A stretch of DNA of 64,000 nt from NCBI RefSeq assembly GCF_005869225.1, contig NZ_SWFP01000003.1, positions 496,001-560,000 of the forward strand, read 5' to 3'. This stretch comes from Dyadobacter bucti (GTDB lineage: Bacteria > Bacteroidota > Bacteroidia > Cytophagales > Spirosomataceae). Position 1 is the first letter of the stretch; each line of letters starts with the position of its first letter. This document shows positions 55,906 through 63,855 of this stretch, one piece after another. The notes beneath the pieces were generated by a model. It had not been told where the DNA came from. It did no database searches and was given only the letters and a program-made list of their open reading frames with translations. The translations under genes were made by a program, and so were the position numbers.

Positions 55906-55994
55906 CATTAATTTTTCTGTAAACAAAACCCCATCAACGCATTTTTTCAGGGAAGGTTTTATCTTGCATGATAATCTTTCCTTGACAATCTTTC

Positions 55995-57488
55995 ATGATT
56001 AAATTCAGGTTAGTCGTTTGCAACGCTGTCACTCTGATGCTTTTGTCCGGAACAGGGTTTGGCCAAACGAGCTCACACACGAATAAATGGAACGCCGCTG
56101 TTGAAGCGGGCGGTTTTGCTGCTTCCGATCCTGCCACGCCGTTCTGGCTCCGTACCAACCAGTTTGGGATTGTGCCGCACCGGTCACCTGCGGGAATGGT
56201 GCAGGCGAGTTTTTACAAGAATTATGTCTTCCGGGACAGCCTTTCCGGCCGACTGAAGAAATGGGACTGGGGTGTTGCCGTAAACCCCGTTGCTACCTAC
56301 GAAAGGGATAACGAATTCAAATTTTTGCTACCCGAGGCAAGCGCCAAAGTCAGGTTCAGGAGATTGGAATTTTACGCAGGCAGGCGGCGGGAGCTGATGG
56401 GCATCGGGGATTCATTGTTGTCCTCTGGTTTTTATTCCGGTTCAGGAAACGCACTGCCTATACCCAAAGTTCAGCTTTCTACGATCGGATATATTCCTTT
56501 GCGTTTTACAAAAGATTTCGTGGCTGTCAGTGCCGGTTTTTCACACGGATGGTTCAATTCACCTTATATGCAGGGCGTACGTTTGCATCAGAAATATGCC
56601 TACATAAGGTTAGGGAAACCCACTTCCGGAAGCAAGTTCTATTTCGGACTAAACCATAATGTGCTTTGGGCAGGGCGTTCTGAATTTTTAAAGCAGCATC
56701 CGGAGCTTGCTATTGACGGCGAATTGCCTTCTTCCTGGAAATTTTATCCGAATGTGGTTTTGGCATATACCTCCAAAAACTGGTATACCAAAAACGGTTA
56801 CAGCTCTTTTGACAGCTACCGGTTGGGCAATCACCTGGGGAGCTATGATTTTGCTTTTGAGACAAAGATCAGTAATTACAGGCTCCTGGCTTACCATCAG
56901 CATGCTTTTGAGGATGTTTCCAGCATGGTTTTCAAGAATATTCCGGACGGACTTTATGGGGTCAGTTTCAAACTGAACGCTGAACGTACGGGCACTACCG
57001 GTTTCCTCCTTTCACATATTACGCTGGAATTTCTGACCACGAAAGATCAGTCGGGATCGGAATTTTATGTTCCCGGCAGCAAGTTTCAGGGTGCCGACAA
57101 CTATTTTAATCACTCCCAATATTATGAAGGCTGGTCGTATTTCGGGCAGACTGTCGGGACACCTTTTATTGCGCCTGGGAAAGATATGGATCGATCCAAG
57201 GGCATTACCGGGCGATATTTTCCAAACAATCGGGTGAATATGTTGTATCTGGGCGCTCAGGGCAGGTACGGAAAGTCTTTACTACTCACATTCCGCACTT
57301 CTTACAGTCGTAATTTCGGCGTACCTGGTTTCGCTTTCAACCCGCCTCGCGGTCAGTTTTCTTCTTTTTTATCGGCCCAGTATGCTTTGGGACAATCTAC
57401 CAGTATTATCGCGCGTCTCGCGGTGGATCAGGGCGATTTGTTTGTGAAAAGTACAGGCGGATATCTTGGTGTAAGAAAAAGCTTCTGA
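55995..57488 (+). CDS. Capsule-assembly Wzi-like outer-membrane protein
   Basis: 497 residues with a signal peptide (MIKFRLVVCNAVTLMLLSGT, cleaved near residue 24 after GFGQ). The body matches the Caps_assemb_Wzi family: FWLRTNQFGIVP near the N-terminus, YAGRRRELMGIGD, HGWFNSPYMQGVRLHQKY, and an aromatic, strand-rich C-terminus. Known for the family: an 18-stranded outer-membrane barrel that helps attach capsular polysaccharide. There are no other capsule genes in the window, so its polysaccharide is unknown. A single gene between P18 and P19. Confidence 0.88.
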   Translation: MIKFRLVVCNAVTLMLLSGTGFGQTSSHTNKWNAAVEAGGFAASDPATPFWLRTNQFGIVPHRSPAGMVQASFYKNYVFRDSLSGRLKKWDWGVAVNPVATYERDNEFKFLLPEASAKVRFRRLEFYAGRRRELMGIGDSLLSSGFYSGSGNALPIPKVQLSTIGYIPLRFTKDFVAVSAGFSHGWFNSPYMQGVRLHQKYAYIRLGKPTSGSKFYFGLNHNVLWAGRSEFLKQHPELAIDGELPSSWKFYPNVVLAYTSKNWYTKNGYSSFDSYRLGNHLGSYDFAFETKISNYRLLAYHQHAFEDVSSMVFKNIPDGLYGVSFKLNAERTGTTGFLLSHITLEFLTTKDQSGSEFYVPGSKFQGADNYFNHSQYYEGWSYFGQTVGTPFIAPGKDMDRSKGITGRYFPNNRVNMLYLGAQGRYGKSLLLTFRTSYSRNFGVPGFAFNPPRGQFSSFLSAQYALGQSTSIIARLAVDQGDLFVKSTGGYLGVRKSF

Positions 57489-57502
57489 GCACTTGATGCC
57501 AA

Positions 57503-57539
57503 TGTCCATGGACGGACAAAAGCTGTTCGATTCTGAACA
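57503..57539. promoter_or_regulatory. Two tandem activator dyads upstream of P19
   Basis: TGTCCA-N4-CGGACA (57503-57518) and TGTTCG-N4-TGAACA (57524-57539). Half-site starts are at 57503, 57513, 57524 and 57534, spaced 10, 11 and 10 bp. The centre of the second dyad is 62.5 bp before the TGG at 57594. It starts 15 bases after the Wzi stop. Confidence 0.7.
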
Positions 57540-57593
57540 TTTAACCCTTAATATGATGGTTTAATTAGTTGATAATTAGCGAATTAATTTTTA

Positions 57594-57609
57594 TGGCATA
57601 AATTTGTTG
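57594..57609 (+). promoter_or_regulatory. -24/-12-like promoter of P19
   Basis: TGGCATAAATTTGTTG has TGGCA but TTTG at 10-13, one base closer than in the others. The overlapping TAAATTTG also fits the Bacteroidota -7 consensus TAnnTTTG, though no -33 TTG sits at the right distance, so this promoter is ambiguous. Confidence 0.4.
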
Positions 57610-57641
57610 ACATGAAATAAAGTCCGTTAACTCCCGCTGTC

Positions 57642-60041
57642 ATGCTAAAAAATTACTTCAAGGTTGCCTTCCGCAATATTTGGAAGAACAAGGTTTTCTC
57701 CGCTATCAATATTGTCGGTCTTGCAATAGGTATGGCTACCTGCATCGTGATCATGCTCTTCGTTTTCTACGAAAGAAGTTTTGACAAAGTCCACCAGGGG
57801 AATATATACCGGCTTGACGAAGTTCAGAAGTTCGAAGGAATGGTGGCGCCTCAGAAAGTGGCGTTATCCATGTACCCAATGGGTCCGACGTTAAAAAATG
57901 AATATCCGGAAATCCGGGATTTCACGCGGATCAATGCTTTTAATAAGGTGCCGCTGAGATACGGAGAAAAGAAAATGGAGCTGCCTGCGGCATTATGGGT
58001 GGATTCTAATTTCCTGCAAATGTTTGATTTCAAGCTTATTGAGGGAGAAAAGAAGGGTGTGCTGAAAGAACCAAACAGTATTGTGCTTTCTGAAAAAAGT
58101 GCGAGGAGCATATTTGGTGAAGAGAATCCGATTGGGAAGTCGCTTGTCCATTATGGCGGCGACACGCTGGCCCTGAAAGTGACCGGTGTGATGGAGGATG
58201 TGCCCGCCAATTCACATCTTCAGTTCGATGCATTGCTGTCGTTCAGTACCATTGCTCGTCCCGATTTTATGAACAACTGGGGTGGAAACTGGCTGGTTAC
58301 TTATCTGGAACTGGCTCCGGGAACCGACATTGCCAGTCTTGAAAAAAAATTCCCTGCGTTTCTCCAAAAGTACATGAAAGAAGGAGGCTGGAAATTTTAT
58401 GAGCTGTTTTTGCAGCCGCTTGCCGATGTTCATGCCAAATCTGTTGACATTACCCACGACTATATCAATTATCAGAAGTTCGACCGGAGCTACACCTATA
58501 TTTTTTCAATTGTGGCAATTATCGTCTTGATTATTGCCTGCGTCAATTTCATGAACTTGTCCACGGCGCGCTCTACCGGCCGGGCCAAGGAGGTAGGTAT
58601 TCGCAAGTCCATCGGTGCGCAACGCTCTCAGCTGGCGGGCCAGTTTATCGGAGAGTCTGTTTTGCTTTCATTCATATCATTAGTTCTGGCGGTTATTCTT
58701 GTAAAGCTTATTCTTCCTTACATGGTAGATTTTAGCCAGCGGGCTTTAGGTTTCGCTATATTCAGTAATCCGCTCTTATTGTTGGGCGTTTTGGCCGGGA
58801 CTGTGCTTGTGGGTGTATTTTCTGGGCTGTATCCGGCGGCTTTCCTGTCTTCTTTTGAGCCTGTCAGGGTTTTAAAAGGCACTTTGACGATTGGTAAAAG
58901 CAATTTCCGGAATGCGCTGGTCATCGCACAGTTTACAAGTGCAGTATTCCTGATCATCGCCACCGGTTTTGCTGTAAAGCAGCTGCGTTTCATGCGGGAT
59001 AAAGACCCTGGGTTCAGCAGGGAACAGGTGGTAATCATTCCGCTTGATTCGAAATCCAGTCCTAAATACCAGTCCCTTAAAGATGAACTTTTGTCCGGAT
59101 CTTTTGTGGAGGCAGTAAGTGGCTCGGGGCAGCGGCTGGGTAATAATTTGCACCAAACCGGCGTGAGTTTTAAGGGTGAGGGGCCGCTGCGGAAAATGGC
59201 ATCGTCTCAGGTGATCGTAGATCCCGATTATCTTTCTTTATATAAAATAAAACTCGTGGCCGGCAGGAATTTCACGCATGATGTTTCCGAGAATGCCCGG
59301 ACGTATATTATCAATGAGTCACTTGCGAAAGAACTGCTGAAAGATGAGCCCAAACTCACATTGCAGTCGCTGATCGGGAGGCGCTTTGGTTTTTCGGGAA
59401 TGGATTCGACAAGCACTATCGTAGGCGTGGCCAAGGATTTTAATTTCAATTCGCTGCACCACAAAATCGAAACATTGTGCCTGTTTAATCAAAAAGACTG
59501 GGGCTACAGCGAGATGTCCGTTCGGGTCAAAGGAAAGGATGCAAAGCAGGCGGTTGAATCGATCCGGTCGGTATGGAGTAAAATGTCGCCCGAGTCGCCG
59601 TTTACATATTCTTTCCTGGATGACCATTTTGCAGAGCTTTATAAAGCCGACAGCCAGGTAAGTGAAATTGTGGGCATACTGGCCGGTCTGGCCATATTTG
59701 TGTCCTGCCTGGGACTGTTCGGGCTGGCGTCCTATTCAGCGGAAAGAAGAATTAAAGAGATAGGAGTACGAAAAGTGATGGGGGCTTCCGTGGCTGGCAT
59801 TGTTGCGTTGCTTTCGCGGGATTTTGTTAAGCTGGTGCTCGTTTCCATTGTTATCGCTTCGCCCATTGCCTGGTGGGCAGTGCGTCGCTGGTTACAGGAT
59901 TTCGCCTACCGGATCGATATTGAATGGTGGGTATTTGCGTTGGCCGGAGTCCTCGCTATTGCAGTAGCATTGCTGACGATCAGTTTCCAGAGCATCAAGG
60001 CTGCAATGTCAAATCCGGTGAAATCGCTTAGGAGTGAATAG
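57642..60041 (+). CDS. ABC transporter permease P19
   Basis: 799 residues, the last permease in the window and a single-gene block. N-terminus MLKNYFKVAFRNIWKNKVFSA. FtsX module 1 near 298 reads ACVNFMNLSTARSTGRAKEVGIRKSIGAQRSQLA; module 2 near 687 reads SCLGLFGLASYSAERRIKEIGVRKVMGAS, with ERRIKEIG in the coupling loop as in P5. The second periplasmic domain has LVAGRNFTHDVSENA, slightly shorter than in its relatives. Tail NPVKSLRSE. Followed by a purine/pyrimidine arm spacer although the next gene is not a permease. Confidence 0.95.
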   Translation: MLKNYFKVAFRNIWKNKVFSAINIVGLAIGMATCIVIMLFVFYERSFDKVHQGNIYRLDEVQKFEGMVAPQKVALSMYPMGPTLKNEYPEIRDFTRINAFNKVPLRYGEKKMELPAALWVDSNFLQMFDFKLIEGEKKGVLKEPNSIVLSEKSARSIFGEENPIGKSLVHYGGDTLALKVTGVMEDVPANSHLQFDALLSFSTIARPDFMNNWGGNWLVTYLELAPGTDIASLEKKFPAFLQKYMKEGGWKFYELFLQPLADVHAKSVDITHDYINYQKFDRSYTYIFSIVAIIVLIIACVNFMNLSTARSTGRAKEVGIRKSIGAQRSQLAGQFIGESVLLSFISLVLAVILVKLILPYMVDFSQRALGFAIFSNPLLLLGVLAGTVLVGVFSGLYPAAFLSSFEPVRVLKGTLTIGKSNFRNALVIAQFTSAVFLIIATGFAVKQLRFMRDKDPGFSREQVVIIPLDSKSSPKYQSLKDELLSGSFVEAVSGSGQRLGNNLHQTGVSFKGEGPLRKMASSQVIVDPDYLSLYKIKLVAGRNFTHDVSENARTYIINESLAKELLKDEPKLTLQSLIGRRFGFSGMDSTSTIVGVAKDFNFNSLHHKIETLCLFNQKDWGYSEMSVRVKGKDAKQAVESIRSVWSKMSPESPFTYSFLDDHFAELYKADSQVSEIVGILAGLAIFVSCLGLFGLASYSAERRIKEIGVRKVMGASVAGIVALLSRDFVKLVLVSIVIASPIAWWAVRRWLQDFAYRIDIEWWVFALAGVLAIAVALLTISFQSIKAAMSNPVKSLRSE

Positions 60042-60062
60042 CTCAATCTGGTTAAATCTTTG

Positions 60063-60155
60063 AAAAGGGGAGGATGGAGGAAAGGGAAGAAGGATAAAAG
60101 GGAGGGTGCAGACAAACCAGACTCCCCCTTTCGTCCCCTTCCTCCATTTCATCCC
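60063..60155. repeat. Purine/pyrimidine arm spacer after P19
   Basis: Purine arm with GGATGGAGGAAAGGGA (60071 onward), a centre near 60105-60120, and a pyrimidine arm with CCCCTTCCTCCATTTCATCCC. It is the only full copy between a permease and a non-permease gene on the same strand. Confidence 0.75.
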
Positions 60156-60199
60156 TCAAAAAAGCTATCATCAATTATAGATTTAAACAAACAGTCGCT

Positions 60200-60487
60200 A
60201 TGAGTCACATTGCTATCCCAATTCCGCCGCTTCAAGGCAAGCAGGAAATTCAGGTTGAAGTAACCATTAATGGCATCAAGCAGCAATTATTTTATCGGGT
60301 CGAGCTATTTTATTGGGAGGACTGTTCCAATCCAGTGGCACACCGGGCCGATTGCATCAGTGAGATGCTCTCGCATCACGATCCCGAATGGACCGTTTAT
60401 TACATTGGCGCGCCGACGGATGAATTCGTTCCGATCACTTTTGTGAAAAAAGAAAGCCGCAATGTTTTCAAACTTTCTTCGGTCTAA
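60200..60487 (+). CDS. Small hypothetical protein
   Basis: 95 residues, no signal peptide. It contains a beta-rich first half (QEIQVEVTINGIKQQLFYRVELFYWED) and a Cys/His-bearing middle (HRADCISEMLSHHDPEW). I recognise no named family. The frame, A-rich leader and following hairpin (60513-60542) support a real gene. Confidence 0.65.
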   Translation: MSHIAIPIPPLQGKQEIQVEVTINGIKQQLFYRVELFYWEDCSNPVAHRADCISEMLSHHDPEWTVYYIGAPTDEFVPITFVKKESRNVFKLSSV

Positions 60488-60512
60488 ATTTCTACCAACC
60501 ATCAATTGTTTC

Positions 60513-60550
60513 TTAGCCAGTGGGTCTGTACTCACTGGCTAAAATATTTT
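60513..60550 (+). terminator. Hairpin terminator after the small hypothetical gene
   Basis: Perfect 10-bp stem, TTAGCCAGTG (60513-60522) with CACTGGCTAA (60533-60542), 10-base loop, then AATATTTT. Confidence 0.65.
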
Positions 60551-60611
60551 CAGGGTATTCAAAAAACGCTTTCCAGTCGTCATAATGGCTGATCCGAGTC
60601 TAGGTTTTATT

Positions 60612-60664
60612 TGCATCATTGTTGCATAATTAACGATGTTTTATATTTTTGCATCATTGTTGCA
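60612..60664. promoter_or_regulatory. Promoter flanked by two identical Fur-family-like palindromes
   Basis: TGCATCATTGTTGCA occurs at 60612-60626 and 60650-60664, each a 15-bp palindrome with one mismatched pair. Between and overlapping them is a Bacteroidota-type promoter: TTG at 60622-60624, 19-base gap, TATTTTTG (TAnnTTTG) at 60644-60651. Repressor bound at either copy would cover the -33 or -7 element. The arms suggest a Zur/Fur-type metal regulator (inference). Confidence 0.6.
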
Positions 60665-60680
60665 AATAAAATCAATTTAT

Positions 60681-61889
60681 ATGAACAGGTATTTATTAAA
60701 AACATTACTGACCCTTATTGCTGTATCCGTATTCATTTCCTGCGAAAAGAAAGAAGAGGACGTAACTCCGGCCGAAGAGCTGACAGAATACAAATTCATC
60801 CGTGTGCTTGTCAATGACGAGCTTACGAACCAGATTTCGCTGGTTGATCCTGTGAAAAATGCGGTGGAATCCTTTGAAGCACAACATCCCAAATCGGCAT
60901 TGTATAATACCCAGGCGGGGCGTTTCGGCGCTTTGGTGAACGGCGCCAACAACCACGTGCAGCTATTTGATACCGGGTTTGAAGGACATGGGGATCATGT
61001 GGACGTGAAAGGTACGCCCAAGTTCGGGGCACTGACAGGAACCGGAAACAGACCGACACATTTTAAAAGCAAGGGCGACGAAATCATCACTTTTAATGAT
61101 GGTGACGGCACGCTGAGCATTGCCAAAGAGGCGGATTTTCATGTAACCGGTGCCAAGATGAAGACAATCCCCACCGGGAACAAAGCGCACCACGGAGCCA
61201 TGACAAAATTTGATAACGGGACCTACGCGATTACTGAAAAGGACGAATCCGTTGCCGGTACTTTGCCTGAAAGAGTCAGAATCATCAACGGGGCGGGGGA
61301 GACTCTTTTTGCTTCAACTGTTCAAACGAAGGGCATTCACGGAAATGCCAGCGACGGAAAGGTTTCACTTTTTGGTTCTTCAAGCGGTATTCTGGTTGTG
61401 GAGCCCTCCGGCGCACAACGTTTGATCCCGCATCCCGAAAGTTTCGGCTCGGCGTGGTTCGGTACTATCCTGGAAGCCAAGGGAGCGGGTAAGTTTATCG
61501 GATATTCGGCTGCTGTCGGGGCGTATATGATAGATGTGGCGTCGGGCACTATTACGCCGGTTATCGAAAGCTCTGATCTTATTCAGGTAAAAACGGATCT
61601 TTCAGGAAACAACCTGGTCGCTTTTTTACACAGCGGAGAAGTGAAGATCTTCGACCTGAAAGCCAATTTGCTGACAAAAAGCGGCAATGTTGTTCCGGCA
61701 GTTGCGAAGGACGAAACACAGAAACCCCAATTGGAGGCTACTTCCCGTTTCTTGTACATTATCCAGCCCAAAACCGGTGAGTTACTGCAGATCGATGCGA
61801 AAGATTTTGGTAAAATAAAAAAGATCAAAGTCTCATCCACACCGTACCGGCTGACCATCCTCGGGTTTGAATCCAGCGAGGGGCATTGA
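60681..61889 (+). CDS. AztD-like zinc-metallochaperone lipoprotein
   Basis: 402 residues from the ATG at 60681, giving a lipoprotein signal with lipobox FISC and Cys21. An upstream start at 60636 would place the palindrome in the coding region. The body reads as a beta-propeller like AztD zinc chaperones: HGDH at 103-106, HHGAM near 170, LPERVRIINGAGE, KGIHGNAS and FGTILEAKGAGKFIGYSA. Known for AztD: a periplasmic protein that hands zinc to an AztC-type binding protein of an ABC importer. No importer genes lie nearby. The acidic stretch after the lipid anchor (EKKEEDVTPAEE) is a usual linker. The twin palindromes upstream suggest metal-dependent repression. Confidence 0.75.
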   Translation: MNRYLLKTLLTLIAVSVFISCEKKEEDVTPAEELTEYKFIRVLVNDELTNQISLVDPVKNAVESFEAQHPKSALYNTQAGRFGALVNGANNHVQLFDTGFEGHGDHVDVKGTPKFGALTGTGNRPTHFKSKGDEIITFNDGDGTLSIAKEADFHVTGAKMKTIPTGNKAHHGAMTKFDNGTYAITEKDESVAGTLPERVRIINGAGETLFASTVQTKGIHGNASDGKVSLFGSSSGILVVEPSGAQRLIPHPESFGSAWFGTILEAKGAGKFIGYSAAVGAYMIDVASGTITPVIESSDLIQVKTDLSGNNLVAFLHSGEVKIFDLKANLLTKSGNVVPAVAKDETQKPQLEATSRFLYIIQPKTGELLQIDAKDFGKIKKIKVSSTPYRLTILGFESSEGH

Positions 61890-61897
61890 TTTTTCAA

Positions 61898-61925
61898 CTT
61901 TCCGGGCTATTCGTAGCCCGGAAAG
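61898..61925. terminator. Bidirectional hairpin with TTCG loop
   Basis: Perfect 12-bp stem, CTTTCCGGGCTA (61898-61909) with TAGCCCGGAAAG (61914-61925), TTCG tetraloop. It lies between the stops of two convergent genes and probably serves both. Confidence 0.75.
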
Positions 61926-61931
61926 CCTTTC

Positions 61932-62861
61932 TCAAAACCACCATTGCTTCGCCTCCGGTGAAGGCCTCCATTTGCTTTTTGGCTCGAAGTGGTTCCAGAT
62001 GATTTCGGAAATTTTTCGGATCAGCATATATCCTTCATTCTCCCGCTGCCAGGTCTGATCCTGCTGGTTTTTGGTGGTAATGCAAAAAACATAGTCTCCG
62101 TGCGGAGCGTGCACGACCAGTACTTCGGACTTGGCTTGATTAACCGCCCCACTTTTCGCAGCAGTTTTAACATAAGGTGGGATTTGGGAAATAGCTTCTC
62201 CATCCCAGAATTGCATGCCCAGGTACCGGTACATACGTTCACTAACTGACGGACTAATGGCTTTTCCGTCCCGGATCATTGCAACAAGCTCAGCCATTTC
62301 CCGTGGTGTGGTTTGTCCCCAGCCATAAGTAGCTTGTCCTTGCTTTCGCCCTGGCGTGCGGGAATTCACTTTTGTGTTGGCAAACCCGTTATTTTCAAGC
62401 CATTGATTGATAGCAGCCCCTCCGCCTGCCATTGCCTGAAGCCAAAGGCTCCCCGTATTGTCGCTCAGCGAGATCATCAGGTGGATGACCTTCGGCAGCG
62501 GGATTTTCGTACTGTCGCGGAAAGATCCGACGACACCATTATCATATTTGAGCGAATCGCGGTAAACAAGCTCCTGGCCGAACTTGATTTCACCTTGATT
62601 GATCTTGTCAAAAAGTCCGCACATGATGGGGACCTTGATCATACTGGCGGTCGGGAAAAGGGTGTCTGCGTAAACCGCAGCAACCCGGTTTGTCTTCAAA
62701 TTCCGCACATATACCCCAGCTTCACCTTTAAAGCCGGCAAGTGCCTTCTCAATTTTGGCAGTCAGTTTTTCATCCGTTTTAACATTTCCGACCGCCTGAG
62801 GCTGTGCCAGGATTTTAAAACAGATGGAAAGTAGGATGAGAGAGACATAAAGGGTTTTCAT
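61932..62861 (-). CDS. Class A beta-lactamase-like serine hydrolase
   Basis: 309 residues from the ATG at 62861; the longer frame to 62951 would place a signal peptide inside the protein and overlap the upstream gene. Signal peptide about 1-19. The catalytic motifs of the fold are present: S73-M-I-K76, S133-D-N135, K236-S-G238. The omega-loop region (about 165-185, NSRTPGRKQGQATYGWGQTTP) lacks the WExxLN glutamate that deacylates beta-lactams. It is therefore more likely a peptidoglycan-type or other acyl-serine hydrolase than a resistance enzyme. Four bases after the CBM9-like gene, presumably one operon. Confidence 0.82.
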   Translation of the reverse strand: MKTLYVSLILLSICFKILAQPQAVGNVKTDEKLTAKIEKALAGFKGEAGVYVRNLKTNRVAAVYADTLFPTASMIKVPIMCGLFDKINQGEIKFGQELVYRDSLKYDNGVVGSFRDSTKIPLPKVIHLMISLSDNTGSLWLQAMAGGGAAINQWLENNGFANTKVNSRTPGRKQGQATYGWGQTTPREMAELVAMIRDGKAISPSVSERMYRYLGMQFWDGEAISQIPPYVKTAAKSGAVNQAKSEVLVVHAPHGDYVFCITTKNQQDQTWQRENEGYMLIRKISEIIWNHFEPKSKWRPSPEAKQWWF

Positions 62862-62865
62862 CGAA

Positions 62866-63834
62866 TCATTTGCTTTTAGTGAATTTTTTGGCCTTGTTCT
62901 TTCCTGGTTTTTCAGAAATGAACTCGAGAAGGCCCCAATGCTCCGGCACATGCATATTGATCACCCCTTGTGGCGACCATACCCAGTTGTATTCCGGGAG
63001 ATTTCTGCGGGTTTCCGGATTTTTCTTGCGAGAATATTTCCCATCTTCATCAATATCATGCTGCCAGTTGACGCGTGAAAAATTGATACGCCATACCGAG
63101 CCATTTTCCGGAATGATTGCAGGCACATTCTCATTCTTAAGAGAGGCAAAAGGGATGGCAATTTCGAGGGTCCAGCGCTTGTCTTTGTCTTTGCTGTCAT
63201 TAATGGTCCCGTCTATTGAGACAGCGGATTTCAGGCCTTCGATATCCCATTTCATTTGAGCCCTTCCGCCTTTCCGGTAAGTTTTGGGAAGAAACAGGTC
63301 AAAATTGGTATTCAATGCATTGATTTCCAGTTCGTAATAATTTTCCGAATCTCCGTCTGGGTCGATGAACACTTCGAAATCATTTTCGTGAAACACGATC
63401 TGATCCTTTTTGTCCTGGTAGGCCCATATATGTTCCTCGTCCATCACTGCGGCGATGTACAAATATTCCTTATCCCAAAGCATTTTCGCCATCGTTTTTT
63501 GAAGTGGCAGCGGTTTTTTTGCTCCTTCTATGTCAACAAATGTCTCTGTCCATAGGGCCTTTTTCCAAGCGGATTCATTGAGTTTTCCATCAATAGTAAT
63601 CGGCTTGTCCGGTTGGTAGCAGATGTATTTTCTGGGAGGATCAGACGGCTGGGCTGCCGAATTAAAGGAAAGCAATAAAGCTGAGGCCAGAACAAATAGA
63701 GCTGCAAATGCTAACTTAGGAAGGAGAATAAAATGAAATCTGTTTTTTCTGGAGAGTAATTTAAAATTTTTCAAGATCTTATCAGAGCGTAGTTTGGAAA
63801 GTACAATATACCTCGAAACCTCCTGATTTTTCAA
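62866..63834 (-). CDS. CBM9-like secreted protein
   Basis: 322 residues. A long basic N-terminus leads to a hydrophobic segment (about 38-60, ending SFNSAAQ), so it is secreted or membrane-anchored. The actual start may be internal. The body is a carbohydrate-binding-module-family-9-like domain: ITIDGKLNESAWKKA, YLYIAAVMDEEHIWA, FHENDFEVFIDPDGDSENYYELEINA and WTLEIAIPFASL (given as separate pieces). The C-terminus is Lys-rich (GKNKAKKFTKSK). The upstream partner of the serine hydrolase; the pair may act on cell-wall or imported glycan, which is inference. Confidence 0.85.
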   Translation of the reverse strand: MKNQEVSRYIVLSKLRSDKILKNFKLLSRKNRFHFILLPKLAFAALFVLASALLLSFNSAAQPSDPPRKYICYQPDKPITIDGKLNESAWKKALWTETFVDIEGAKKPLPLQKTMAKMLWDKEYLYIAAVMDEEHIWAYQDKKDQIVFHENDFEVFIDPDGDSENYYELEINALNTNFDLFLPKTYRKGGRAQMKWDIEGLKSAVSIDGTINDSKDKDKRWTLEIAIPFASLKNENVPAIIPENGSVWRINFSRVNWQHDIDEDGKYSRKKNPETRRNLPEYNWVWSPQGVINMHVPEHWGLLEFISEKPGKNKAKKFTKSK

Positions 63835-63855
63835 GAAAAATGTGCTTTTTGTTCC

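Noticed and set aside
57599..57606. Housekeeping -7 element TAAATTTG for P19 as a model for all blocks
   Set aside because: The other block promoters lack TA at the -7 position but keep TGG at fixed distance, so the housekeeping reading does not explain the set.
1..60041. Permeases as transposon-borne genes
   Set aside because: No transposase, terminal inverted repeats or target duplications were seen; tandem duplication with recombination explains the layout.
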